NCBI GenBank assembly: GCA_016873495.1
Contig: VGXC01000002.1
Span: 1-64,000, forward strand
Length of the DNA stretch: 64,000 bases
Source of the DNA: Nitrospira sp.
GTDB taxonomy: Bacteria; Nitrospirota; Nitrospiria; Nitrospirales; Nitrospiraceae
Reading direction: 5' to 3'
Shown here: positions 1 to 11,603 of the stretch, piece by piece
Layout: every line of letters starts with the position of its first letter
How positions within the stretch are numbered: position 1 is the first letter of the stretch
Position numbers and translations under genes: made by a program
The notes under the pieces: model-generated
Database searches by the model: none
What the model saw: the letters and a program-made list of their open reading frames with translations, nothing else
What the model was told of the DNA's origin: nothing

Positions 1-51
1 ACGGCTGTTGCCGGAACGTGGACGACACGCGGCGGCGGCCGGAACATAAAA

Positions 52-102
52 CCGGACATTTCTACTTTGGGAAGAAGAGGACATTTCTAAATTGGGTTGA
101 CA
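52..102. mobile_element. Possible right end of an IS21-like insertion sequence (partial)
   Basis: Two near-identical copies of a GGACATTTCTA-type motif lie at about 54-64 and 79-89, and the second continues into TTGGGTTGACA ending at 102. Repeated inner motifs next to a terminal TGTCA (read inward) are typical of IS21-family ends. The transposase genes would lie left of the window and cannot be seen, so this is a tentative call. Confidence 0.35.
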
Positions 103-118
103 CGCGTCAAGTGGTACA

Positions 119-148
119 TTGACACCCGACCTCCGCCAGTAGTATACT
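119..148 (+). promoter_or_regulatory. Sigma70-type promoter upstream of the 261 gene
   Basis: A perfect -35 TTGACA at 119-124 is followed after 18 bases by TATACT at 143-148. Transcription would start near 155, giving a leader of about 100 bases before the gene at 261. The promoter sits just inside unique sequence beside the possible insertion-sequence end. Confidence 0.6.
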
Positions 149-260
149 CGGTTTCATTCGCGCCGGTGAGTCCTCAGGTTTTATCCTGCCAGGCACTGCA
201 TCCGGTCAACTCAAATTCCACGTCAACCAAACGCTCTCCAACTGAGCGAAGGAGTGTGCC

Positions 261-767
261 ATGTCAACGTGCGTTGCCCCGCAAGCGTCCCGGAACTGGC
301 TCGGGTATCTCTGCGAATCGCAAATGTCCAACGGATCGATGCCCTCCTGGGAAGCCGCAGCTTATTTTACCGACAATCTTTTTGGAGAGGCCCCGAACCC
401 CCGGCTGCACGAATCGAAGTCCCCGTACGAGTCCATTTCCTTGTTCTTGCAGCGGGTCTACAACCCGATCGTGGAGGCCGCGACCAGGGCGGTGGACCTG
501 CCCGGCTCCTCGATGATCCACGTCTTCACCGACATCAGCCTGATCGGCAACTCCGCCGTGCTGGTGGTCTATTTCCCCGGCGAAAACCGGCCCCATCAGT
601 TGCTGCTCCTGGATGCCGCTCGGGCCTGGGATCTCGTGTTCCCCGATGCCGATGCGTTCAACGCCTGGGCCGAAGAGCGGTACGGCTGGATCGTCTTGGC
701 CCTCCAATCCGCTGTGGCCGGACGGATGGCCGAGTCCGAGATGGAAACCACGACGGCCTCCATCTAA
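261..767 (+). CDS. Hypothetical protein
   Basis: A 168-residue soluble protein with no signal peptide or membrane segment. AAGGAG lies six bases before the ATG and supports this start. The C-terminal half alternates short hydrophobic strands with acidic residues, as in a small alpha/beta fold, but I recognise no motif. It faces metH convergently with a gap of about 50 bases. A consensus promoter stands upstream at 119-148. Overlapping frames in this stretch are shadows. The gene is likely real; its function is unknown. Confidence 0.7.
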   Translation: MSTCVAPQASRNWLGYLCESQMSNGSMPSWEAAAYFTDNLFGEAPNPRLHESKSPYESISLFLQRVYNPIVEAATRAVDLPGSSMIHVFTDISLIGNSAVLVVYFPGENRPHQLLLLDAARAWDLVFPDADAFNAWAEERYGWIVLALQSAVAGRMAESEMETTTASI

Positions 768-816
768 CCGATAACCTCCTGAGCCTCTTCGGAGCGCACC
801 CCTGCCTCCGCGGGGC

Positions 817-4524
<3,708 letters not shown>

Positions 4525-4575
4525 GCACTCCTCGAGAATATCGACGTAACCCGGCACAGACACTGAAGATTTCCA

Positions 4576-4604
4576 ACTATACTGGATAACCACAGGCTGC
4601 GCAA
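4576..4604 (-). promoter_or_regulatory. Promoter for metH
   Basis: On the minus strand TTGCGC (4604-4599) is separated by 17 bases from TATAGT (4581-4576). Transcription would begin near 4569, leaving about 45 bases before the metH ATG. Confidence 0.5.
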
Positions 4605-4619
4605 GACAGGACCGCGCGA

Positions 4620-5555
4620 ATGCCCGCGGTCTTTACCCTCATAGGAGCGCTGCTCCTGCCTCCTGTCACCATCCCCTGCCTTGACTTTGAGCACACCCGT
4701 GGATACGATGCGCAGGGACTGAGGGTTTTCGTGACTGCGCATACGTTCAATGCCTCTTTCCCGTCCATTTTGCCCCTTCTACGGCTAGCCTTGCGTTCAT
4801 TTGCGGCATCGGCGCTGGGAATCTGCTGGGTGCTTCTTCCCGGTTTGAGCCAGGCCGAAGCCGCCGCCATCTTCGAAGACGGCTACCTGGGCCTCACGCA
4901 AGTTGAGCTTCGCGCCAAGCTGGGCCAGCCTCAGGCCGTCCGCGACCGGAAAGCCGCCCTGCGAGTGTTCAACTATTATTCTTTTTCGGACTGGGATAAG
5001 TTCTACAAGAAACTGGTTTCCCCCCAGAACGGCGAGGATGTCTACACGTACAAACGGGAGGGCGTGGATGTCCGCTACTCCTTCGGCTACGTTACGGATC
5101 TGAGCGACACATCGGATTCCCCGCCGCTCTATGTCTATTTGGTGGACATCGAATTCTCCCCCGCCGTGCCGATCGAGCGGATCTCCTCGCTGGTGCCTGA
5201 GTTCCACCCACCGGACGAGCCCACAGCGCCGGCATTCCGCTCCAATATTTGGGTCCTGGTGTTCAAAGGTCAGCCGTCCCCGTCAGCCCGTTTCATCGTG
5301 CGCGAGCAGGCCAAAGACCGGCTGGATTGGACCCTGGCTTTTCAACTGTTTACGCTGCAAGGCCTGCCGGAGTTCCTGACTCTGAAGGCCCCTATCGACC
5401 GCTTGGAGATCAGCGCGCAAAGCATTCAACTGGTCAAACAGCGCCAACGACTCACCCACGAGCCGATCCTGAATCCCTTTTCCCAGGAATTTGCCCGCCA
5501 GACGCCACCGCCGCCTCAGGCAAAAAAAATTCCCCTGCCCAACTACGCGGAGTAG
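4620..5555 (+). CDS. Hypothetical exported protein
   Basis: A 311-residue frame whose first 50 codons look non-coding. A signal peptide-like stretch (basic, then hydrophobic, then a small-residue cleavage site after GLSQAEA) runs from about residue 55 to 80. The true start may therefore be a TTG at 4770 or 4791; no clear ribosome-binding site separates them. The mature part includes a motif resembling SmpA/BamE-type modules ([14 protein letters not shown]), followed by a mixed alpha/beta domain and a proline-rich tail. It is divergent from metH. The export prediction is good; the function is unknown. Confidence 0.65.
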   Translation: MPAVFTLIGALLLPPVTIPCLDFEHTRGYDAQGLRVFVTAHTFNASFPSILPLLRLALRSFAASALGICWVLLPGLSQAEAAAIFEDGYLGLTQVELRAKLGQPQAVRDRKAALRVFNYYSFSDWDKFYKKLVSPQNGEDVYTYKREGVDVRYSFGYVTDLSDTSDSPPLYVYLVDIEFSPAVPIERISSLVPEFHPPDEPTAPAFRSNIWVLVFKGQPSPSARFIVREQAKDRLDWTLAFQLFTLQGLPEFLTLKAPIDRLEISAQSIQLVKQRQRLTHEPILNPFSQEFARQTPPPPQAKKIPLPNYAE

Positions 5556-5640
5556 CGAACAGTTCGAAAGTCTATAAAGTCCATCAAGTCGTCAGGTCTG
5601 AAGTCTCACCTTGACGACTGTACGACTTTCTGACTCATCG
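5556..5640. repeat. Intergenic imperfect palindrome (AAGTC family)
   Basis: This gap between two convergent genes holds several GAAAGTC, AAGTCGTCA and GACTTTC words. They form nested inverted repeats, for example AAGTCGTCAGG pairing with CCTTGACGACT. Similar arrays recur at 30272-30368, 48120-48175, 56750-56836 and 63941-64000. It may act as a bidirectional terminator. Confidence 0.5.
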
Positions 5641-5976
5641 CCTGTAGGCCCAGACAGAGAAGCCAATCACGAGTACCGTGCCCCCCAACACCACTGGTGG
5701 GGATAGTTGCAGATAGACCAATCGTTCGGCGTAATGGGCCAGGAAGTCTCCGGTGTACGTCAGAGTCGGGTCGTGCTGCCGACGGAGCCAGACCTCCAGG
5801 TAGGTCAAGGGACAGACCCAGTGGAACAGTTGCAAACAAAGGCTGAAGCCCAGGGCGCCGACATGCAGCCATTTTGCCCAGCGGTGCCGGCGGCCGACCA
5901 CAGCCCCAAACAGGATCAAGCCAATCCAGAGAAGATGGATGAGGACGATGAAGTCAGCAGCCAACTTCCAGGCCAT
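5635..5976 (-). CDS. DUF2784 family membrane protein
   Basis: A small integral membrane protein of about 113 residues with three or four hydrophobic helices, ending in basic residues. The order of a first helix rich in Leu/Ile/His, a central CPLTYLE motif and a later HY.ER.VYL segment matches the DUF2784 family, whose function is not known. A TTG at 5988 would add four residues; I prefer the ATG at 5976, which has a G-rich tract just upstream. It lies downstream of the 5999 gene on the same strand and is probably co-transcribed with it. Confidence 0.75.
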   Translation of the reverse strand: MAWKLAADFIVLIHLLWIGLILFGAVVGRRHRWAKWLHVGALGFSLCLQLFHWVCPLTYLEVWLRRQHDPTLTYTGDFLAHYAERLVYLQLSPPVVLGGTVLVIGFSVWAYRR

Positions 5977-5998
5977 AGCCCCCCGCAACTGGCATCGT

Positions 5999-6358
5999 CT
6001 AGGTGTCTTCGAAACGCAGGTCTTTGGCGTCCGCCAGGGAGAGGTAGGGTTCGCCCCATTGATGGGGACTGAGCAGGCTCCACTCCTCCGCTAAGACAAC
6101 CGGTTTCATCCTGATGCCCCAGAGCCCCCCAAAGACCAGGTACGCGAGTCCGGCCCCGGAATCTTCGACCAGCTGAGCATAGGCGGGACAGAGAGGGAGG
6201 GCAGGATCGTCAGTCCAGCCGGTAATCCAACACCATTCTCCTTGCGAATCGCGCTCGTCGGTTCGTACTTGGACCACCCGCTTGGCCGGCCCAGCCTCTT
6301 TGAACCTGGCAAACACCGACGACTCGCAATTGGGATTGCTCTCTACCTCAACGAACAT
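5999..6358 (-). CDS. Hypothetical protein
   Basis: A 119-residue soluble protein without recognisable domain. GGAGG four bases before the ATG supports the start. It is rich in aromatic residues and Glu, and two cysteines (about residues 10 and 43) are too far apart to suggest a metal site. It probably forms a two-gene unit with the DUF2784 gene. Function unknown. Confidence 0.65.
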   Translation of the reverse strand: MFVEVESNPNCESSVFARFKEAGPAKRVVQVRTDERDSQGEWCWITGWTDDPALPLCPAYAQLVEDSGAGLAYLVFGGLWGIRMKPVVLAEEWSLLSPHQWGEPYLSLADAKDLRFEDT

Positions 6359-6520
6359 GAGTCCTCCGCATCCTTTCCTTCTTTTCCCAATGCCTGGACG
6401 GGTGGGGCCAACCTGGGCCTCAGACCGTCCGCAGCGTCAGGGCCCCACTGGGGAATGGGTGGAGCGAGGTCGGTCGGGGAGGGTGGCGACAGGACCTGCC
6501 AGGCTTCACCCTCCCCTTGC

Positions 6521-6550
6521 TTGACGGTCCTTTCGTACGGCTGTTAGACT
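6521..6550 (+). promoter_or_regulatory. Promoter giving a probably leaderless mRNA
   Basis: TTGACG at 6521-6526 and TAGACT at 6545-6550 are 18 bases apart. The expected transcription start (about 6557) is only about four bases before the ATG at 6561, and no Shine-Dalgarno sequence precedes that ATG. Confidence 0.55.
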
Positions 6551-6560
6551 GCGCCGGGTC

Positions 6561-7001
6561 ATGACACCATCGCACGGTCACATTCAGGATGCTCCACCGC
6601 CCACCGCTTTGGCGGCCTCCGGCCCGTCCGAAGCCGGGTCTCCGGTCGATCCGGTCCCGGTCGAACCCACGCCATGGATACGCCGGAAACCGGTCAGGGC
6701 CGCCATCTACACAGGCATGGCCGTCTTCTTCCTGCTCATGCTGGCCTGGCGCTACCTGCCCGGCTACTTGGACCCCACGTTCGAGAAGCACATCCAGAAC
6801 AAGCAAGTCATCATCGGCATGACCAGGCAGCAGGTCCTCAAGGCCTGGGGCTCACCCTATACGATCAACGTCAGCTATACGAAAGAGGGCGTCAGGCGCG
6901 AAGAATGGATTTTCGAGGACTGGAAGGACTCGGCTACCATCAAACACCGCTACCTTTATTTTGAAGAAGATATCCTGGTGAGTGGCTGGTACTATCAGTA
7001 G
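6561..7001 (+). CDS. Membrane-anchored protein with SmpA/BamE-like C-terminal module
   Basis: A 146-residue protein. The first 45 residues are Pro/Ala-rich and probably cytoplasmic, one transmembrane helix spans about 51-67, and the rest lies outside the membrane. The outer part starts with GMTRQQVLKAWGSP, the pattern seen in small SmpA/OmlA (BamE-like) modules, followed by strands rich in Tyr and Glu. The family resemblance is weak. There is no ribosome-binding site, and the promoter's -10 box ends 10 bases before the ATG, so translation is probably leaderless. Confidence 0.65.
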   Translation: MTPSHGHIQDAPPPTALAASGPSEAGSPVDPVPVEPTPWIRRKPVRAAIYTGMAVFFLLMLAWRYLPGYLDPTFEKHIQNKQVIIGMTRQQVLKAWGSPYTINVSYTKEGVRREEWIFEDWKDSATIKHRYLYFEEDILVSGWYYQ

Positions 7002-7004
7002 CCC

Positions 7005-7244
7005 TCATCCTGCCTCGTGCGGATCGAACCGCCGCGTCAAATTGCCCAACAACGTGTCCGCCCGCCCCAATTCCGATGCGTGCACCATCACCTCGCGCCG
7101 ATTGAAGGGTAAGGACAGCCCCGGGTACAAACTGCCGAAATGTTCGTTCTTAACGAAATATTCAATTCCATTGCCGTCCAGCAAGCTCTTGATCAGCGCC
7201 AGCTCCCCTTCGTCCTGCGGCTCGATCAGTCGAACCATATCCAT
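7005..7244 (-). CDS. DUF2007 domain protein (putative signal-transducing protein)
   Basis: A 79-residue soluble protein that fits the DUF2007 family throughout. It has the usual opening (RLIEPQDEGELALIKSLLDGNGI, shown here by its key residues only), a middle F...Y...S segment and a VMV strand near the C-terminus. The biochemical role of the family is unsettled. GAGAG six bases before the ATG supports the start. It follows the DUF1499 lipoprotein gene on the same strand with 15 bases between them, so the two are probably co-transcribed. Confidence 0.8.
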   Translation of the reverse strand: MDMVRLIEPQDEGELALIKSLLDGNGIEYFVKNEHFGSLYPGLSLPFNRREVMVHASELGRADTLLGNLTRRFDPHEAG

Positions 7245-7259
7245 GGCAGCTCTCGTTCG

Positions 7260-7691
7260 TTACCGATGTTCTGCTGGATGCAGCAGTTGAGTATCCAGCT
7301 CTTCGAAGAAGGCGCGAATATTTCTGGCATTCTGCCCGAAGTCCCCCTTCCCGACACGTGAGGCGGATCGGACCGACACCACCGTCTTGCCCCCTTCTTC
7401 CCGCACCAGGATGGTCACATCGTCCACAAACCGGAAGAGACGACTGGCAGCCTCGGCCCTGATCTCGCTCGAGTCAGGCCGATGGGCAACCAGCGACCAG
7501 CGTGGAAGACGATGGATTGCATGCAGCGCCGCGTCGAACACCAGATCGGGTTTGGCCGCATAGGTACGAGGGAGGAGATCCGGATATTCCGGCGTCTTGC
7601 CGGTCTCCACATCATTGATCACCGGCCAGCAGGCAGTCAGCGAAACGAGGAAGACTCCCAAGACTGCCAAACCGACGAGTGTCGTGATCAT
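7260..7691 (-). CDS. DUF1499 family lipoprotein
   Basis: The protein begins with a hydrophobic stretch and a lipobox (LVSLTAC), so it should be a lipoprotein. The mature part matches the DUF1499 pattern: a DLVFDAALHAI-like helix, RLFRF.DDV strands and a final region with SRVGKGDFG and N.RNI. Two starts are possible: ATG at 7691, or TTG at 7703, which has a better placed GGAG. Both keep the lipobox. Function of the family is unknown. Confidence 0.75.
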   Translation of the reverse strand: MITTLVGLAVLGVFLVSLTACWPVINDVETGKTPEYPDLLPRTYAAKPDLVFDAALHAIHRLPRWSLVAHRPDSSEIRAEAASRLFRFVDDVTILVREEGGKTVVSVRSASRVGKGDFGQNARNIRAFFEELDTQLLHPAEHR

Positions 7692-7810
7692 GCCGTTGCG
7701 CAAGACCTCTCTCCGTTCGACTGGGGCCCGATTGTCTTTTGCTTGCCAAACCCCGTACACTCGGTGCGCCACGGGAAAGACAGAAGACCGCTTACGCCTG
7801 AGGACCGCCG

Positions 7811-8095
7811 CTACGGGGTCTCGGTAATCTGGACGCGACGGTCTTTGCCGGATCCGCCCGACACGGTCAGGACCCGCTTCCACTCGCGGATTTGATACGT
7901 CGCCCAGGCGTTCGGCTGATTTTTGAAGAAGGCATCCGGGTCCTCGCCTGCGGCGTTCAGATAGATCGGCTCGGTGAACCCCTCGTCGAGGACATAATCC
8001 AGCAGACAGTCCGTCGTGAAGCCTTTGCCGCGCAGAGAGACCTCGGCCAGGAGATTGAGGATATCGTCCGGATTTTGAATCGTAATCGGGTTCAT
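7811..8095 (-). CDS. Hypothetical protein
   Basis: A 94-residue soluble protein. I chose the ATG at 8095, with GGGG eight bases upstream; an in-frame ATG at 8137 would add 14 residues. It is acidic at the N-terminus and ends with a basic, strand-rich segment. No family is recognised. It is divergent from the diiron-type gene at 8183. Confidence 0.6.
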   Translation of the reverse strand: MNPITIQNPDDILNLLAEVSLRGKGFTTDCLLDYVLDEGFTEPIYLNAAGEDPDAFFKNQPNAWATYQIREWKRVLTVSGGSGKDRRVQITETP

Positions 8096-8182
8096 GCCAA
8101 CGACCCCATTGCCATCGCGTAGGCTTCCAATGAACACCTGCTGGATTCTAGACAGAGGTCCTCACGAAAGCAAGGCTGGCGC

Positions 8183-8956
8183 ATGGTAAAGAGTCCCCTG
8201 CCTCCCGATCGGTTCCGCGAGCGACTCCTCTGGTTCCTGGACCGCAAGGACCATTGGGCCTGGCCCCATTTCAGCGAGGGCCTGGCGACCAGGGAACAGC
8301 TCAAGATTCACTTCCAGCAGGAATATGCCGTGTACGTCCGTGATTTTCCCGTGCTGCTCGCCCGCATCCACGGCCGGAACCCGCCCGCGCAGGTCCGGAG
8401 CATGCTGGCGAAAAACATCTTCGAAGAGGACACGGGCGGCCTATCGCTGGGCCGCTCCCACCCGGACCTGTTCCTGTCGATGATGGAAGGCCTGGGCTTT
8501 CCCGCCAAGGATTTTGAGCAAGTGCGCCTGCTGCCGGCCAGCCTCGCCTATCGCCACTGGCTGGATCGAGTGACCGGCAACCGTAACTGGATGGTCGGCG
8601 CCGCGGCGATGACGGTCTTCGTGGAAGGCAGCCTCAACGATCGTCAGGAACTGCTCCATCCGTCCGAGCCGAAAACGCCGGCTGAGATCGAAGCCCATAT
8701 CGCCCGACATCCGTTGGTCCGCCACTATGGGCTGTCCCCAGCTTCAATGGACCTGACTCGTGCCCATCAATTGGTCGAGGCAGGACACAGACACGACGCC
8801 TACGACATAGTGCTTGGCTGTGCGACGACGGCGGCGCAGCAACGGGCGGTGCTGGTCTGCCTGAAGACCACGCTGACGCTCTGGCTCCGCTACCGCGACG
8901 GAGTCGCCCGCGCCTGCGGCGTGAAAAAGCCCGGCGCGAAGCATCTCAGATCGTGA
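8183..8956 (+). CDS. Heme-oxygenase-like diiron protein (PqqC/TenA/CADD-like)
   Basis: A 257-residue all-helical protein of the iron-containing redox enzyme group related to PqqC, TenA and Chlamydia CADD. Likely metal ligands are spaced as in CADD-type diiron enzymes: E81 in FEED, H93, E148 in FVEGS, then H195-x3-E199-x2-H202, an Hx3(D/E)x2H motif. Members of this fold make cofactors or act as oxygen-dependent lyases; the substrate here is not evident. Its TGA stop overlaps the ATG of the next gene by one base, so the two are translationally coupled. Confidence 0.75.
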   Translation: MVKSPLPPDRFRERLLWFLDRKDHWAWPHFSEGLATREQLKIHFQQEYAVYVRDFPVLLARIHGRNPPAQVRSMLAKNIFEEDTGGLSLGRSHPDLFLSMMEGLGFPAKDFEQVRLLPASLAYRHWLDRVTGNRNWMVGAAAMTVFVEGSLNDRQELLHPSEPKTPAEIEAHIARHPLVRHYGLSPASMDLTRAHQLVEAGHRHDAYDIVLGCATTAAQQRAVLVCLKTTLTLWLRYRDGVARACGVKKPGAKHLRS

Positions 8957-9840
8957 TGCGATATTCCCTCTTGGCCGCTTCGGTCTGGTTGAGCCTGGTT
9001 GGCTGCCAATCGCTCTCCCCTGTCCTGCACGACGAACCTGACATGGTCCTCATTCCCGCCGGCCCATTTCCTATGGGCAGTCCAGAAGGAGAGGACGGGT
9101 TCTCCGACGAACGACCCCAGAAGACCGTGACCCTCCGCGCGTTCCGGATCGACCGGCTTGAAGTCACCAACGCCAAATACGAGCAGTTCGTCGTGGCCAC
9201 AGGGCACAAGCCCCCCAGTAACGTGAACCCGGATGTCACGCTCTGGTTTCATGGCAAGCCGCTCCCGGACAGCAGGCAGCATCCGGTGGTAAATGTCGCT
9301 TGGCACGATGCCTTCGCCTACTGTCAGTGGGCTGGCAAACGACTCCCGACCGAAGCGGAATGGGAAAAGGCGGCCCGGGGTCCGGACGGGCGCCGCTACC
9401 CCTGGGGAAACGAATGGGACTGGAAGCGGGCGAACAGCGCCAGTTACTGGGCTGGCCGCACCGTCGAATTCAAAGACGGAGCTGAGTGGAAAGCCTTTTG
9501 GGTGACAGGCGAAGGAGCGCGCATGTCGGAGGCGCGAGGCCTCAGAGGAGAAGTGTTGACGATGCCGGTCGGCAGTTTCCCGGAAGGAGCCAGCCCTTAT
9601 GGACTCCTCGACATGGCCGGCAACGCGTCGGAGTGGGTCCAGGACTGGTTCGAACCCTATTACTATCTCAAAGCGCCTCCCGCGGATCCCAAGGGACCGG
9701 ATGGCGTGCTCTTGAAAGTGGTGCGTGGCGGTTCCTGGTTGAAACCGGCGAAGAGTTTACGGACCGCCGACCGGGATTACGGCTTTCCGGACGACCGCCA
9801 GAGCGGGACCGGCTTCCGCTGCGCGCAAGATGCGTCGTGA
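8956..9840 (+). CDS. Formylglycine-generating-enzyme-like lipoprotein (SUMF1 domain)
   Basis: A 294-residue lipoprotein: a short signal peptide ends in the lipobox LVGC, and nearly all the rest is an FGE-sulfatase (SUMF1) domain. Visible landmarks are MVLIPAGPFPMGS, the RIDRLEVTNAKYEQF helix, AWHDAFAYCQWAGKRLPTEAEWE (key residues W, C, RLPTEAEWE), YPWGN, NASEWVQDW and a closing GTGFRCA. A GTG at 8953 lies directly before; the ATG at 8956 is preferred. Most bacterial members of this fold are not true formylglycine enzymes, so the activity is uncertain. It is co-expressed with the diiron-type protein. Confidence 0.85.
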   Translation: MRYSLLAASVWLSLVGCQSLSPVLHDEPDMVLIPAGPFPMGSPEGEDGFSDERPQKTVTLRAFRIDRLEVTNAKYEQFVVATGHKPPSNVNPDVTLWFHGKPLPDSRQHPVVNVAWHDAFAYCQWAGKRLPTEAEWEKAARGPDGRRYPWGNEWDWKRANSASYWAGRTVEFKDGAEWKAFWVTGEGARMSEARGLRGEVLTMPVGSFPEGASPYGLLDMAGNASEWVQDWFEPYYYLKAPPADPKGPDGVLLKVVRGGSWLKPAKSLRTADRDYGFPDDRQSGTGFRCAQDAS

Positions 9841-9849
9841 CCCCCCGTC

Positions 9850-10518
9850 TTAGCGGAGCATCAGACAATCAACCCGCTCGATGCGCACGACCGGCATGAT
9901 CAAGCCTCGGCCTTCCTCCTCGTGCGAGAAGTCGTAGACCAGCGACTCCTCCGGGATCAATCGGCCGGTCATGGCTATGTCGATCTCGATCCGCTGCCCC
10001 GTCTCGAACCTCCTGCGCAGGGATTCCCGCAGACTGGGGTTCGGAATCGCCCTCAGGTTGGGGGGGAGATTCTCCGCCTTGAACCTCACGACACCCCAGC
10101 CGGTTGGGTTGAACTTTGGGCCAAGCGCCACGCTGAATCCGCCGGTCTTGGGATCGTATCCGGACAATTCGCCGAACCAGAGAAACATGACCTGCCACTG
10201 GAGCGCCGGCTTCCCGACACGCTTGGCGTCACGTTCGCGATTCAAGGCGAACAGCCGGTCGTCGTGCCCCGGATCGTGATGCCCCTGTCCATAGACCAGC
10301 GGCCAGTCGGGGGGCTCCCCGTCCAGTGCGCTTAGAAACTGTTCGATCGCGGCGGTTTCGACAAGGAGATGGGTATCAGACGGGAGAAGGGACTGGAGCC
10401 TGTTTCGTTCCACCACCAGCAGGGGGCGAACGTTGGCGACCTCCTGGCCGAAGAGGAGCGACGGATCGGCCGTCGCAAGGCCGATGATCGCCAGCACCGC
10501 CAGGCCTCGCATGATCAT
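9850..10518 (-). CDS. Hypothetical exported protein
   Basis: Begins with an uncleaved-anchor or signal-peptide-like stretch (MIMRGLAVLAIIGLATA), then about 200 residues without a recognised domain. The C-terminal half, with alternating hydrophobic residues and a RFETGQRIEIDI-type segment, looks beta-rich. The ATG at 10518 lies one base after the stop of the 10520 gene, pointing to translational coupling. A longer frame to 10584 overlaps that gene and is unlikely. Function unknown. Confidence 0.65.
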   Translation of the reverse strand: MIMRGLAVLAIIGLATADPSLLFGQEVANVRPLLVVERNRLQSLLPSDTHLLVETAAIEQFLSALDGEPPDWPLVYGQGHHDPGHDDRLFALNRERDAKRVGKPALQWQVMFLWFGELSGYDPKTGGFSVALGPKFNPTGWGVVRFKAENLPPNLRAIPNPSLRESLRRRFETGQRIEIDIAMTGRLIPEESLVYDFSHEEEGRGLIMPVVRIERVDCLMLR

Positions 10519-10519
10519 G

Positions 10520-10843
10520 CTACTCAGCGCCGGCCAGCGCCTGCTCGAACGTCTTGCGGAGCGACGCCACGGCTGCATGGTCATCCGCCAACACCCCGGC
10601 TTCGATCAGCACCGCCAGGCGGGGCGAAGGGTCCAGGCGCCGCAAGGTCGTGGCATCGAACGCCAGGCCCCTCTCGATGACTTGCTGGTAGGTGCCCAAC
10701 CAGGCTTCCGTGACGGATCTGAGGCCCGCATCGGTCGGCTTCATTTTCCCCAGCTTCACCTGCTGGAGCAATTTCGGGATGGGATCGCCTTGCGAGAGGG
10801 TCGCAATGGCCTGCCGGACGGCTTGCTCGTCGGTTTCGCTCAT
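10520..10843 (-). CDS. Hypothetical protein
   Basis: A 107-residue, mainly helical soluble protein. The frame stays open for another 76 codons upstream, but that part overlaps the FmdB-like gene antiphase and is not protein-like, so the ATG at 10843 is the sensible start. It ends one base before the next gene's ATG. It sits in a run of FmdB-like, this gene and an exported protein. Function unknown. Confidence 0.6.
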   Translation of the reverse strand: MSETDEQAVRQAIATLSQGDPIPKLLQQVKLGKMKPTDAGLRSVTEAWLGTYQQVIERGLAFDATTLRRLDPSPRLAVLIEAGVLADDHAAVASLRKTFEQALAGAE

Positions 10844-10866
10844 CTGGAGGGTTGTTTCAACGGCTG

Positions 10867-11091
10867 CTAGTTCATCGAACAGGCGCCAGGGCCGCGCGGA
10901 TCGCCACAGGAGCCGCAGCCGCCGCCGGCACCGCCTGAGGAAGGCACGCCGGTCGCGCCCACGGCAAAACCGGAAATCAGCTTCTCCAGCCTCGTTGCCT
11001 TGCAGGAAGGACAGGCAGGCACGGTGGAATCCCGGACGATCATCTCGAACTTGTGCTGGCACTCTCGGCACACATATTCAAAAATCGGCAT
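10867..11091 (-). CDS. FmdB-family zinc ribbon protein
   Basis: A 74-residue protein starting MPIFEYVCRECQHKFE, with CxxC at residues 8-11 and a second CPSC at 27-30 that should bind one zinc ion, as in FmdB/putative regulatory protein family members. The C-terminal third is Gly-rich with CGSCGD and a last Cys. Such proteins are thought to be regulators or structural zinc ribbons; a direct target is not known. It is the first gene of a minus-strand run. Confidence 0.85.
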   Translation of the reverse strand: MPIFEYVCRECQHKFEMIVRDSTVPACPSCKATRLEKLISGFAVGATGVPSSGGAGGGCGSCGDPRGPGACSMN

Positions 11092-11180
11092 TGTTCCTCT
11101 CCCCTGTTAACCCATGTGGGTGCTATTATAGGACCTCGCCCCGCGCATCGCAACGGCGGCTGGCACAATTCGGCAACGCT

Positions 11181-11313
11181 CACTGTCGGCAAAGGACCTC
11201 TCCGGCCCCAGTTGATCGAAGGGGCCGGCCTAGCAAGCTCGATCATATTTCACGGGCGGCAAAAAACTTCTCCGGCCCCATCGATCGTAGGGACCGGCTC
11301 AAGCGAAGCTCGG
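11181..11313. repeat. 70-bp hairpin repeat, block 1 (two copies)
   Basis: Two copies of a 70-base unit. Each carries CCGGCCCC, an 11-base loop and GGGGCCGG (11202-11228 in copy 1; 11272-11297 in copy 2, with one mismatch), then a tail AAGCTCG. Copy 2 stops at an ATG-containing junction just before the gene at 11327. The same unit occurs three more times at 11604-11808. Confidence 0.85.
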
Positions 11314-11326
11314 CATGGGGGGTGAC

Positions 11327-11593
11327 ATGTTTCAAGAGGAGAAGACGTTTTCGTTCCGCTTCAGCCTCGAGGCTTCATTTCCCGACGACTATGAAGGCGA
11401 ATTGGACAACTATGCCTGGGTCCAGGAATGGGAACGAATGGTCAAGCCCGAACTCCTGCGGGTCCTCTTCGACTCCTTACGGCGGCATCCGTCCTGGTCG
11501 GCTCATGTGCGGAACCGCGGCCTCTCTCCGCTGGATGAAATTGAAATCGCCCTGGTGAAGGATTTCTCGAAGCCCTCGCTCGGCTTGAGTTAA
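11327..11593 (+). CDS. Small hypothetical protein
   Basis: An 88-residue acidic protein containing WERMVKPELLR and SAHVRNRGLSP. GGGGGTGAC immediately upstream supports the ATG at 11327 over the in-frame ATG at 11315. It sits between two blocks of the 70-bp hairpin repeat. No family recognised; its codon use looks like that of its neighbours. Confidence 0.65.
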   Translation: MFQEEKTFSFRFSLEASFPDDYEGELDNYAWVQEWERMVKPELLRVLFDSLRRHPSWSAHVRNRGLSPLDEIEIALVKDFSKPSLGLS

Positions 11594-11603
11594 GGCCGAA
11601 CGA

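Noticed and set aside
4525-4593. Longer N-terminus for MetH
   Set aside because: The extra 23 residues do not align with MetH, and GAGGAG before 4524 is the correct distance for that start.
4525-4600. Cobalamin riboswitch before metH
   Set aside because: Only about 45 bases separate the predicted transcript start from the ATG, far shorter than a cobalamin riboswitch, and no B12-box was seen.
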